Part shown: one piece after another, positions 25,972-34,914 of the stretch
Layout: each line of letters opens with the position of its first letter
Position numbering within the stretch: the first letter of the stretch is position 1
Source: CAIWTU01 sp963815135
Lineage (GTDB): Bacteria; Desulfobacterota; Desulfuromonadia; Geobacterales; Geobacteraceae
DNA: 64,000 nt
NCBI GenBank assembly: GCA_963815135.1
Contig: CAWFFO010000006.1
Coordinates: 372,001 to 436,000 of the forward strand
Direction: 5' to 3'
The notes under the pieces: generated by a model
Database searches by the model: none
Told to the model about the DNA's origin: nothing
Seen by the model: the letters and a program-made list of their open reading frames with translations, nothing else
Made by a program: the position numbers and the translations under genes

Positions 25972-27090
25972 GTGATTAAAGTTCCCTTTCTGGACCTTCA
26001 TGGACAATACAAGACCATCAGCGACGAGATTTCCCAGGCGATCGGTCAGGTACTGAATGATTCGGCATTTATAAGTGGACCGTATGTGGAAAAATTCGAA
26101 AAGCAGTTTGCCGGTTTTTGCGGATGCGAATACGCGATCAGCACGAGCAACGGTACATCCGCATTGTGGATGACCCTCCTGGCATTGGGCGTCGGGGCAG
26201 GGGATGAGGTCATAACCGTTCCCAATACATTTATCGCAACTGCCGAGGCGATCAGTTTTGCCGGTGCCCGTCCCGTGTTTGTCGATGTCGAAGAAACAAA
26301 TTTCACGATGGATCCCACGCTGTTGGAAAAGGCGATAACTCCGAAAACGAAGGCAATAATCCCCGTACACCTGTTCGGACAGCCGGCAGATATGGACCCG
26401 ATCATGAATATTGCCGGAAGACACGGACTTTATGTTATAGAAGACGCCTGTCAGGCCCATGGAGCTTCATACAAGGATAGGCCGGTCGGGACGATGGGAG
26501 ACGCGGGGTGCTTCAGTTTTTATCCGGGCAAGAACCTGGGTGCTTACGGGGAGGCAGGCAGTGTCATAACCAAAAACCGCGACCTGGCTGATAAAATACG
26601 GACATTTCGTGATCACGGCCAGACCAGGAAATACCATCATGCGATGATCGGGTGGAACGGCAGAATGGATGGGATCCAGGGGGCTGTGCTCAGTGTGAAA
26701 CTCAAATACCTGGCCGGGTGGAACGAAGCCAGGAGAAACAATGCGGAACTTTACGGCAGCCTGCTGAATGGCATGGATGAGATAATACTTCCCATGCAGA
26801 TGGATTACGCAAGGCATGTCTATCACATCTATGCGATCAGGGTGAAAAACAGGGATGCGCTCATCGGCCGGTTGGCGGAAGAGGGAATCTCCTGCCTTAT
26901 CCACTATCCTGTGCCGGTGCATCTCCAGGATGCATACCGCCATCTTGGTATGGGGAAAGGGTCGTTCCCGGTTGCGGAAAAATGCGCGGAAGAGTTCGTC
27001 TCCCTGCCGATGTACCCGGAACTGACCAGGGAACAGATAAATCATGTGGCCGATACACTGAGAGAGAATATCAGAGTAAGTGGGGTATGA
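25972..27090 (+). CDS. DegT/DnrJ/EryC1 sugar aminotransferase, WbpE/WlbC-like
   Basis: 372 residues, normal family length. Start GTG 25972 behind GAAAGAGGTGAG. PLP features: STSNGTSALWMTLLALGVGAGDEVITVPNTFIATAEAI, EDACQAHGASY, and the Schiff-base Lys in CFSFYPGKNLGAYGEAG. It would transfer an amino group to the 3-keto sugar made by the oxidoreductase. Complete, unlike the remnant near 17 kb. It overlaps the next gene by 4 bases (ATGA). Confidence 0.92.
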   Translation: MIKVPFLDLHGQYKTISDEISQAIGQVLNDSAFISGPYVEKFEKQFAGFCGCEYAISTSNGTSALWMTLLALGVGAGDEVITVPNTFIATAEAISFAGARPVFVDVEETNFTMDPTLLEKAITPKTKAIIPVHLFGQPADMDPIMNIAGRHGLYVIEDACQAHGASYKDRPVGTMGDAGCFSFYPGKNLGAYGEAGSVITKNRDLADKIRTFRDHGQTRKYHHAMIGWNGRMDGIQGAVLSVKLKYLAGWNEARRNNAELYGSLLNGMDEIILPMQMDYARHVYHIYAIRVKNRDALIGRLAEEGISCLIHYPVPVHLQDAYRHLGMGKGSFPVAEKCAEEFVSLPMYPELTREQINHVADTLRENIRVSGV

Positions 27091-28064
27091 ACAACGCTGA
27101 TAACCCGATTGGAGGGTTGCCTCGAATGGAAAACCGGATCATTACTGCCTGCGGGAATCAGTTGAAAAAAGCAGTCTTCGGCATGGGAAAACTCTGCCCG
27201 GTCAGCCCCAAGAATCTTGCGGAAGGGTTGCATGTCTGCCGAACTCTGCACATGCACGGCATATCTTCGACTCTCGGCAAATTCAGTAAATCCGGCGATG
27301 ACCCGACCCCGATAGTCAACGAGTATCAACAGGCAAGCGACTCCCTTAAAGGTGTTTCCGACAGGGATTATTTTTACCTGTCACTGAAACCTCCCGCATT
27401 GGACTTCGATATCAGGCACGGGGCGGCAATAGCCGCAGTTGCCCTGCAAAACGGGCATGGAGTTCATTTTGATTCACATAAACACATACAGGCAGATCCG
27501 ACATTCAGGTTGATTGAACAGGTCATGGATCACAAAGTTCCGACAACAGAAGCGAATGCCGGATGGAAGTTCAGCGTCACTCTGCCGTCACGGTGGAGAA
27601 GGAGCCTGCAGGACGCCGAATGGGCGATCAGCAGGGGGGTAAGGGTGAGGCTGGTCAAGGGTGAATTCAATGCAAATTCATCCGAAGAGTTGGATCCGGG
27701 AAAAGGCTTCCTGCAGTTGATTGACCTGTTGGCGGGACGCGTACCGGAAATAGCCGTGGCGACTCACGATTACGTGCTGGCAGGAGAGGCTATGGCTCGC
27801 TGCAGGAATTCCGGCACCAGTGTTCAACTGGAACTGCTTTTCGGGATGCCGTCCGGCAGGATGCTGTCGCTATCGAACGAAATGGGGGTGCCAGTCAGGT
27901 TTTACGTGCCATATGGCGATACTCTACTGGTATACGGGATCCGCTACTTCCTGGAAAACCCCCGCAAGTTTCTCGGGAGCAACCTGTGGGAATCGGTTGC
28001 CGGTTACAAATCCAAGCTGGGGAGAATTATTGCAGCTTCGCAACTCAATACCGGCTGTTTGTGA
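27087..28064 (+). CDS. Proline-dehydrogenase-like (PRODH-fold) protein in EPS locus
   Basis: 325 residues. The barrel strands resemble flavin-dependent proline dehydrogenase: GHGVHFDSHKHIQADPTFRLIEQV, VRVRLVKGEF, PEIAVATHDYVLAGEAM, VQLELLFGMPSGRML, VRFYVPYGDTLLVYGIRYF. In true PRODH the corresponding motifs bind FAD and proline. The C-terminal R-x-x-R helix (LxENP..LGSNLW) seems diverged. Its start overlaps the aminotransferase stop, so it belongs to the EPS operon. I infer a repurposed or amino-acid-sugar-related oxidoreductase; the substrate is unknown. Confidence 0.78.
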   Translation: MNNADNPIGGLPRMENRIITACGNQLKKAVFGMGKLCPVSPKNLAEGLHVCRTLHMHGISSTLGKFSKSGDDPTPIVNEYQQASDSLKGVSDRDYFYLSLKPPALDFDIRHGAAIAAVALQNGHGVHFDSHKHIQADPTFRLIEQVMDHKVPTTEANAGWKFSVTLPSRWRRSLQDAEWAISRGVRVRLVKGEFNANSSEELDPGKGFLQLIDLLAGRVPEIAVATHDYVLAGEAMARCRNSGTSVQLELLFGMPSGRMLSLSNEMGVPVRFYVPYGDTLLVYGIRYFLENPRKFLGSNLWESVAGYKSKLGRIIAASQLNTGCL

Positions 28065-28144
28065 CTGGAAACGGACTATTAAAATTCGGCAGGTTACAGT
28101 GATCAACAGTGCCAGACTGCATTTCAGGTATCAAGGGTTCAGAG

Positions 28145-29272
28145 ATGGTTTCCGTTATGACAGAACCATATAAGCTTGAAATAATAGAAGACATTCACGG
28201 ATTGAGGGAGCTTGGCTCCGATTGGAACGAAGCCGCACCGATACAGGATGTCGAGCCGTGGCAGAGCTTCAGCTGGATGGAGGCCGCAGCTTCATCTTAC
28301 GGCGACAGCCATTCATTGCGTGTCTTGACAATAAGAAAAGATGGATTGCTGACGGCAATAGCTCCGATGGTTCTGAAACCATCCGACCAGCCTTTGAGGC
28401 CGTTACGGCTGGACATTCTGGGCGGAGAGGAATTGAAAGAGCCGAACAGACTGGTTTCACTGGAACAAACTTCGCTGGGGCTGCTGATTGATAATCTGGC
28501 ATCGGAGCCTGTTTATCCGATCAGGCTTTCGCGGATCCCGGGTGACGAGGAGTGCCTGGGTGTCATCATGACTAAATTCAGGAATGCAGGATGGATTACC
28601 CGGACTTTGAGGATGCCGTATCCTTATCTTGAACTGGGGCCGAATCCGATCAAGAAGTCATTGCGGGAAGATCTGAGAAGGGCAAAAAGAAAAGCTGAAG
28701 CGCTCGGTGAAGTAAAATCGGCGGTTGTCTCGGCAAGTACCGAGAAAGAATTGCTCGAACAATTGGAAATGGGCCTGCGGATCGAAGCTTCGGGCTGGAA
28801 GGGCCGGAACGGCACAGCGATAATTTCAAACGGATTCAGAAAGAAATTCTTTGAGAGATATGCATGCTCGGCCTGGAGAGAGGGCTCTTTGAGGCTCCGT
28901 TTCCTGTATGTGAACAAAGCTGCAGTTGCCGTTCAGTTCGCAGTTGAATCGGCGAAGGCAAGCTGGCTGTTGAATATCGGATATGATGAGCAATACCAGC
29001 AATGTTCACCGGGGAACCTGCTGCTCGGATTTTCCATCGAGGATTCCGCCAGGTGCGGGCTGGCCAGGTACAATCTTCTCGGGAAAGATGAGCCGTGGAT
29101 TAAGCACTGGACGACAACCTCCCGGGACAGCCAGGTCCTGGCCGCATATCGGCCTAACCTGCATGGCTTCAGGGCGATGATGTCTGATGCGCTTTATATG
29201 CTGCGGAAGCGATTGAAAGACCGCAGGACTGAAAGCGTTAAAAAGAGTTCCCGTTCGTCGGAGAAAGGCTGA
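28145..29272 (+). CDS. CelD/BcsL-family GNAT acyltransferase
   Basis: 375 residues. An N-terminal segment (DWNEAAPIQDVEPWQSFSWMEAA...LRVLTIRKDGLLTAIAPMVL) and the C-terminal GNAT-like half (SLREDLRRAKRKAEALGEV...EASGWKGRNGTAI...FLYVNKAAVAVQFAVES...GYDEQYQQCSPGNLLLGFSIEDS) match the CelD/BcsL group found in polysaccharide clusters. It probably acylates a sugar or lipid intermediate. The start is chosen at 28145 (GGG upstream); 28157 is an alternative. Confidence 0.82.
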   Translation: MVSVMTEPYKLEIIEDIHGLRELGSDWNEAAPIQDVEPWQSFSWMEAAASSYGDSHSLRVLTIRKDGLLTAIAPMVLKPSDQPLRPLRLDILGGEELKEPNRLVSLEQTSLGLLIDNLASEPVYPIRLSRIPGDEECLGVIMTKFRNAGWITRTLRMPYPYLELGPNPIKKSLREDLRRAKRKAEALGEVKSAVVSASTEKELLEQLEMGLRIEASGWKGRNGTAIISNGFRKKFFERYACSAWREGSLRLRFLYVNKAAVAVQFAVESAKASWLLNIGYDEQYQQCSPGNLLLGFSIEDSARCGLARYNLLGKDEPWIKHWTTTSRDSQVLAAYRPNLHGFRAMMSDALYMLRKRLKDRRTESVKKSSRSSEKG

Positions 29273-29378
29273 AATATGCCGAAGCATGGCAAAGTATCAG
29301 AGAAGCTTATTCGGAGATTTGTGAACCGTATGCCGAGAATTTCCGGTACTGAAAACCGATGAGGTGTCAACTTTTATT

Positions 29379-30383
29379 ATGTCACGATATTTCAATATGC
29401 ACCGGATGTTAAAGGGATATTATGCCGTAAAGCCGTTTATGCCCAGATCATTGCAGATCTTTCTAAGAAGGCGGTTTGCGCAGTGGAAAATGAAAAGCTG
29501 CAGCGATGTCTGGCCCATTGACTGGGAGGCCGGCAAAACGCCAGACGGCTGGTTGGGGTGGAAGGACAGTAAGCGGTTTGCCCTGGTTCTGACCCATGAC
29601 GTGGAAAGGACCGGTGGGCAGGAAAAATGTCGCCAATTGATGAAAATTGAAGAGGATAAGGGGTTCCGGTCCTCTTTTAATTTTGTACCCGCAGATTACC
29701 CTGATGATTCCGATCTGCGCAACGAGCTTTGCGACAATGGTTTCGAGGTGGGGGTCCATGGCTGGACCCATGACGGTTCGCTTTATGAATCGCGGGAGAT
29801 TTTCCTGGGTCAGGCCAGAAGAATTAATGAGCGTCTGAAAGAATGGGGTGCCGTCGGCTTTCGATCTCCGGCAATGCATCACAACCTGGACTGGCTTCGC
29901 GACCTGGATATTGAATACGATTTGTCCACCTTTGATACGGATCCGTTCGAACCCCAATCCGACGGAATGGGAACCATCTTCCCCTTTGCCGTCGGTGAAA
30001 ACGGCGGGCGGAAAGGCTATATCGAGATGCCTTACACATTGCCGCAGGATTTTGGCCTGTTTATTATCCTTGGGGAGAGAACGATCGATATCTGGAAACG
30101 GAAACTTGACTGGATTGCAGAAAATGGTGGTATGGCACTTGTCAATACTCACCCTGATTATATGAATTTCGGCGGAACAAGGCTTAGTTGTGAGGAATAT
30201 CCATCGGGATACTACGAAGAATTCCTGGATTATGTGAAGTCAAGGTTTGAAGGGGAGTACTGGCAGGCGCTGCCGCGGGAATTGTCTCGCTATTGTGCTG
30301 AAAACCGGACCGGACTGGAACGGGACATCCCTTCAGCCGGTGATCAGTCCAAGCATTATAGAGATGGTGCCTGGATCGGGTGA
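29379..30383 (+). CDS. Polysaccharide deacetylase-like (NodB fold) protein
   Basis: About 334 residues. RFALVLTHDVERTGG carries the first metal-binding Asp, FEVGVHGWTHDGSLY the HxxxxH-type motif, and AVGFRSPAMHHNLDWL the catalytic-site Arg segment; MALVNTHPDYMNF supplies a late His. It would remove acetyl groups from the exopolysaccharide or an intermediate. No signal peptide is evident, so it may act in the cytoplasm. The start is uncertain: GTG 29364 or ATG 29379. Confidence 0.82.
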   Translation: MSRYFNMHRMLKGYYAVKPFMPRSLQIFLRRRFAQWKMKSCSDVWPIDWEAGKTPDGWLGWKDSKRFALVLTHDVERTGGQEKCRQLMKIEEDKGFRSSFNFVPADYPDDSDLRNELCDNGFEVGVHGWTHDGSLYESREIFLGQARRINERLKEWGAVGFRSPAMHHNLDWLRDLDIEYDLSTFDTDPFEPQSDGMGTIFPFAVGENGGRKGYIEMPYTLPQDFGLFIILGERTIDIWKRKLDWIAENGGMALVNTHPDYMNFGGTRLSCEEYPSGYYEEFLDYVKSRFEGEYWQALPRELSRYCAENRTGLERDIPSAGDQSKHYRDGAWIG

Positions 30384-30459
30384 AGTCAACAGCAAGTCAA
30401 CATGGTCATCGTGGAAATGCATGGATATTAATCAATCATGTTTGCGAGGAAAACCTGAA

Positions 30460-31263
30460 ATGGGAACCGGGAAAATAGAAAACGTTTATTTCATGGGAGT
30501 AAAAATCGATAATGTTTCTTTTGCCGATGTCCATGAAAAAATCAGTAAAAAGCTGGAGAATAATCAGAAAGGCTATATCTGTCTGAATGATGTGGGCAAC
30601 ATAATTGGAGCCAGTCAGGACAGACCGTTTGCCGAGGCCATCAATTCGTCTTTTTTATCCCTTTCCGACGGGACGCCCCTGGCCTGGTATGGAAGGCTGG
30701 TCGGGTGCAGGGAAATAGAAAGAATTTCCGGTCTGGACATTATGGCGGGGATGATTGCCGCAAACGACGGTTTCAGGCATTTCCTTCTCGGTGACACGGA
30801 AGAAAGAATTGGCAGGGTGATTGAAAAGGCCAGGGAGATTAACGGCAATATACAGATAAGCGGATACAGCCCTCCTTTCAAGGAATTCGACGAGGAAGAC
30901 AACCGCTTAATAATGGAGAGGCTGAACAGGGCCGCTCCGGATATCATCTGGGTCAGCTTCGGTGGTGAAAAGCAGGAAAAGTGGATGTTCAATAATATTA
31001 ACAAGCTGGACAGGGGGATTATGATCGGCGTCGGAGCGGCGTTCAAATTCCTGATCGGTGAATTGAAAACGCCGCCGCGCATCGTGCAGAAAATGGGATT
31101 GCAGTGCGTGTACCGGATTGTTCAGTGCAACCTGCAGGATCCGAAACATTATTTTAAGATAACTTTCAACAAAATACTGAAAAGAAAAATAATTTTTGTC
31201 TGCCATTTCCCCTGGGAGGTGCTCCGGTCCCGCAGGGAACTTGCGGAAAGAAGCAGTGTTTGA
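30460..31263 (+). CDS. WecG/TagA/CpsF-family glycosyltransferase (GT26)
   Basis: 267 residues. The signature GYICLNDVGNIIGASQDRPFAEAINSSFLSLSDGTPLAWYGRL...FRHFLLGDTEE...PDIIWVSFGGEKQEKWM...GVGAAFKFLIGELKTPPRIVQKMGLQ is typical of lipid-linked N-acetylaminosugar transferases. It would add a second sugar to the undecaprenyl-linked primer. The ATG at 30460 has GAGGA upstream; the frame extends upstream into the deacetylase gene without need. Confidence 0.9.
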   Translation: MGTGKIENVYFMGVKIDNVSFADVHEKISKKLENNQKGYICLNDVGNIIGASQDRPFAEAINSSFLSLSDGTPLAWYGRLVGCREIERISGLDIMAGMIAANDGFRHFLLGDTEERIGRVIEKAREINGNIQISGYSPPFKEFDEEDNRLIMERLNRAAPDIIWVSFGGEKQEKWMFNNINKLDRGIMIGVGAAFKFLIGELKTPPRIVQKMGLQCVYRIVQCNLQDPKHYFKITFNKILKRKIIFVCHFPWEVLRSRRELAERSSV

Positions 31264-31379
31264 ATCGACAGCGGGTTCGTGGGAGGCGGGCTGGAATGAT
31301 GCTCACACGTTCATCGCATCCCGCTTATAAGAGAGCGGATAAGGCGTTGAGTTACTTTGTCCGGGGAGGATACGGTCGA

Positions 31380-32417
31380 ATGCAACAGCCAATGAATATA
31401 ATTAATCCTCTCAATTATCCGGATTGGAATAATCTGGTGACTGCCTCGAAGGATTATTCTTTTTTCCATTCATCGAACTGGGCGAGAGTGCTTCATGAAT
31501 CTTACGATTATAAACCTTTATATTTTGCAGTTCCTGAAGACGGCAGATTGAGGACATTAATTCCTGTCATGGAAGTGAGAAGCCATTTGACGGGAAAGAG
31601 GGGAGTGTCCCTTCCGTTTACCGATTATTGTGAGCCAATCATGGAAAAAGGTGACAGCACCTGGGCGGATTTGCAATATCTGGTCGAATACGGGAAAAGA
31701 GCAGGCTGGAAGTATATCGATTTAAGAGGTGAAAAGTATTTTTCTGAAGACATTCCGAGCATGTCCAGCTTTTATGTTCACGTGCTGCCCCTTGGTGAAG
31801 AAAGCCGGATTGTATCGGGGATTCACAAGCATTACTGGAGGGATATAAAAGCAGCCGGCAAAAAAGGAGTGGTTGCGGAAGTGTCAACTACCCTCGAATC
31901 TTTAAAGGAATTTTACAATTTGCATTGCATGACCAGAAAAATGCACGGGGTGCCTCCACAATCCTTTTCCTACTTCACGAAAATCCATGAAAACATCATA
32001 TCCAAAAACCTTGGGTCAGTGATTCTTGCTTCATACGATGGGAAGTATATAGCTGGGGCTGTTTTTTTTCATTTCGGGGATCAGTCGGTTTATAAATATT
32101 CTGCTTCAGATCGAAAGTTTCGCACCTTGTGCGGAAATTATATCGTCTTGTGGGAAGCAATTAAATTGTATGCGGCAAAGGGATGCAAGACCTTGTGCTT
32201 CGGCAGGACTGATATGGGTGAAGAAGGTCTCAGGAAATTTAAATCAGGGTGGGGAACCGAGGAGCGAATAGTAAAATATTTTCGATATAACCTGGTTACG
32301 GGAAAATTTGCGGGCAATGGCAGCCCGCAAAATGAAACAATCAGGCAGATATTTCGAAAGTTGCCGGTTCCATTGTTGAAAATGACGGGAACGCTCTTAT
32401 ACAGGCATATGGGGTGA
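31380..32417 (+). CDS. FemAB-like aminoacyl/acyltransferase
   Basis: 345 residues. FFHSSNWARVLHESYDYKPLYFAV, GVSLPFTDYCEPI, IHKHYWRDIKAAGKKGVVAEVS, FYNLHCMTRKMHGVPPQSFSYFTKI, YIAGAVFFHFGDQSVYKYSASDRKFR, LCFGRTDMGEEGLRKFKSGWG match the FemAB-like/GNAT group of EPS clusters. It probably attaches an aminoacyl or acyl group to a sugar. GGGGAGGA precedes ATG 31380; earlier starts in the same frame are possible. Confidence 0.83.
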   Translation: MQQPMNIINPLNYPDWNNLVTASKDYSFFHSSNWARVLHESYDYKPLYFAVPEDGRLRTLIPVMEVRSHLTGKRGVSLPFTDYCEPIMEKGDSTWADLQYLVEYGKRAGWKYIDLRGEKYFSEDIPSMSSFYVHVLPLGEESRIVSGIHKHYWRDIKAAGKKGVVAEVSTTLESLKEFYNLHCMTRKMHGVPPQSFSYFTKIHENIISKNLGSVILASYDGKYIAGAVFFHFGDQSVYKYSASDRKFRTLCGNYIVLWEAIKLYAAKGCKTLCFGRTDMGEEGLRKFKSGWGTEERIVKYFRYNLVTGKFAGNGSPQNETIRQIFRKLPVPLLKMTGTLLYRHMG

Positions 32418-32537
32418 TTGCAATAAGTCTTCATTTAAAAAAAGGTCAAATACCTGGAATGAAAATAGACAATGCAAATATATGGAAATCTCTCATAGAT
32501 AAGTAAAAACCATATATTGCATGGGTAAAAATATCGT

Positions 32538-33497
32538 ATGAGCACTGGAGATGTCAGAATGAGAAGCTATGGAGCGGAAACCGGGCTGTCGGGAAATGGG
32601 AGAAAAGGTGCAGGAGAGCTCAAATATGTAATAATCACCCCGGCGTGGAACGAGGCGGAGTTTATTGGAATGACCCTGGAATCCATGGCCGCCCAGATCG
32701 TATTGCCGGTTAAATGGATAATTGTCAGCGATGGATCCACTGATGGCACCGATGACATTGTCAGAGAATACGCCGCGAAGCATGAATGGATTGAACTCCT
32801 GCGGATGCCCGAACGCCGGGAGCGACATTTCGCCGGCAAGGTACGCGCTTTCAATGCGGGGTACGAAAGAATAAAAAACCTGAAATTCGATATCATAGGT
32901 AACGTTGATGCCGACATTTCTTTTGGACATGATCTTTTTGAATTTCTCATTGGGAAATTTGACGGGAATCCTTCGCTTGGAGTGGCAGGTACAGTATATG
33001 TAGAAGATTCTTTCGAGGGATATAACTACAATATAGTCAATATTGAAGACGTTACCGGTCACTGTCAGTTGTTCAGGCGGGAATGTTTTGAAGAAATCGG
33101 CGGATATGTTCCGATCAAGTGCGGTGGCATAGATTCGGTGGCCGTACTTTCAGCCCGCATGAAGGGATGGAAAACCATGACCTTTACAGAAAAAACCTGT
33201 GTCCACCACAGGAAAGTCGGCACAGCTCAAGGGAGCTTGGGGTCATCCTTTTTCGCTGCCGGGAAAAAAGACTATTACGGCGGTGGACATCCGCTATGGG
33301 AAGTTTTCAGAAGCCTGTACCACATGAGGTACAAACCCTACGTTCTTGGAGGATTATTTCTTTTCTCGGGGTATCTGTCGGGTTTAATTGGAAAAGAAAA
33401 AATAGCAATATCCGAAGAACTCGTTGCATTCCGGAGGGAAGAGCAGATGCAGCGGCTGAAGAATATGTTCCGGAGAACGCTGGGGTTCAAAGCATAG
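32538..33497 (+). CDS. Family 2 glycosyltransferase
   Basis: 319 residues. GT-A fold: YVIITPAWNEAEFIGMTLESMAAQ, WIIVSDGSTDGTDDIV, FDIIGNVDADISFGHDLF (DxD), GHCQLFRRECFEEIGGYVPIKCGGIDSVAVLSARMKGW. A hydrophobic C-terminal patch (VLGGLFLFSGYLSGLIG) may contact the membrane. It adds a sugar to the growing lipid-linked repeat unit; the donor is unknown. The first 25 residues are extra relative to the family. Confidence 0.9.
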   Translation: MSTGDVRMRSYGAETGLSGNGRKGAGELKYVIITPAWNEAEFIGMTLESMAAQIVLPVKWIIVSDGSTDGTDDIVREYAAKHEWIELLRMPERRERHFAGKVRAFNAGYERIKNLKFDIIGNVDADISFGHDLFEFLIGKFDGNPSLGVAGTVYVEDSFEGYNYNIVNIEDVTGHCQLFRRECFEEIGGYVPIKCGGIDSVAVLSARMKGWKTMTFTEKTCVHHRKVGTAQGSLGSSFFAAGKKDYYGGGHPLWEVFRSLYHMRYKPYVLGGLFLFSGYLSGLIGKEKIAISEELVAFRREEQMQRLKNMFRRTLGFKA

Positions 33498-33624
33498 CGC
33501 TGGTCACCCGGTATGTTGAGTCAAAAAAACGGGGGTTGCCCGAGTGATGCCCAGGAATCTGATCTTTTTGAAAGAAAAAGACTACGGCAAAACTTAATGT
33601 TCGTAGCAGCTAAAGGATAGAATC

Positions 33625-34914
33625 ATGTCATTCCTAAAACACCCAAAATTTTTATGGATATCTATCCTTCTCATATTTCTGGTTTTTCCCGCAGCTAAAC
33701 CTTGTTGCGCACAGGCAGATAAGCAAACGATTATCTTTTTTCGCTATGATGATATCTCCGGACGCAGTTCTACCATTCTTGAGCAGAAACTGATCGATCT
33801 GTTCCGGCGCCACCATTTCAGCTTTACTGTCGCTGTCATACCATTTGTATGCGACGGGGATTATCATGATCCCGGCAAACAGGGCAATATTGCGTTATCC
33901 CCCCGAACGGTCGAGATGCTTAGAGATGCGGTCAAAAACGGTACGGTGAACGTGGCAATGCACGGTTATTCCCATCAGAGCATGCGAAAACGAAAGGATG
34001 GACCATATACGGAATTTTCCGGTGTTGATTACAAAAGCCAGGAAATGAAGATAATTAAGGGTAAAAGGATGCTGGAGGAGGCGCTCCAGATGAATATTAC
34101 GATGTTTGTGCCCCCCTTCAACAGCTACGATCTGAATACGATTCGGATCCTGGAAAATCAGGGATTCACATTATTATCCGCAAACAGGTTCGGTGTTACA
34201 AAGGAATATTCGTCTTTGCGATATCTGCCGATAACGTGCGAACTTGACGAGATTCGTGAAGCGGTTGAGTCTGCCGGCCGCGCACGTATTCCACAGTCAG
34301 CAATAGGCGTGATGTTCCATGAATTCGATTTTACCGATATCGACAGGAAGCGTGGAAAGATTTCATACAGCGAATTCGAGCGTCTCATGGATTGGCTGGC
34401 AGCCAGGGGAGATGTCAGGGTAATGAATATCAGGCAGTCCGCGGATGCCATAAAAGATCTCGGCTCCCGTCGGTATATGGAAAACCTGTCCTACTACCGG
34501 ATGTTCAAGCCGCTGCCGAATTTTATCGGGAAACCCAAGGGGATCTATTTAACGTCGGTGGACGCAACGAGAGAGAAGTTAAAAGTCAAAGCACGGATGG
34601 TCACTTTCTATCTTGTCACATTATTTCTTACGATTGCCCTTTCTTTCTGGCAGGGGAAAAGGTTTATGTCCGTGTCCAGGCTCCACTTGGCTATCATCTG
34701 TGGGGACTTGTCCGCGTTCCTGTTCTTAGTCGGTATCTATGCTTTCACCCCAAAGGTATTAGGATACCGGGGTGAAGTAGTCATGATTATTATTCTTGGC
34801 AACTTCATCGGATTCTGGATGGCTTATCTTAGAATCATTAACGGGGCCAAGAATGCCAAGCCGGAATCGACCGCATGTCCTGGTTGTTCCCACGAACGGG
34901 AAAGACATTCGTGA
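33625..34914 (+). CDS. Membrane-anchored DUF2334-type polysaccharide deacetylase
   Basis: 429 residues. An N-terminal signal/anchor (FLWISILLIFLVFPAAKPCCA) is followed by the deacetylase-fold domain (IIFFRYDDISGRSS, VNVAMHGYSHQSM, MFVPPFNSYDLNTI, IGVMFHEFDF) and three C-terminal TM segments (about 335-405). The RYDD and HGYSH motifs keep metal ligands. It would act in the periplasm on exported polysaccharide, unlike the cytosolic deacetylase upstream. It overlaps the flippase gene by 4 bases if that starts at GTG 34911. Confidence 0.82.
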   Translation: MSFLKHPKFLWISILLIFLVFPAAKPCCAQADKQTIIFFRYDDISGRSSTILEQKLIDLFRRHHFSFTVAVIPFVCDGDYHDPGKQGNIALSPRTVEMLRDAVKNGTVNVAMHGYSHQSMRKRKDGPYTEFSGVDYKSQEMKIIKGKRMLEEALQMNITMFVPPFNSYDLNTIRILENQGFTLLSANRFGVTKEYSSLRYLPITCELDEIREAVESAGRARIPQSAIGVMFHEFDFTDIDRKRGKISYSEFERLMDWLAARGDVRVMNIRQSADAIKDLGSRRYMENLSYYRMFKPLPNFIGKPKGIYLTSVDATREKLKVKARMVTFYLVTLFLTIALSFWQGKRFMSVSRLHLAIICGDLSAFLFLVGIYAFTPKVLGYRGEVVMIIILGNFIGFWMAYLRIINGAKNAKPESTACPGCSHERERHS

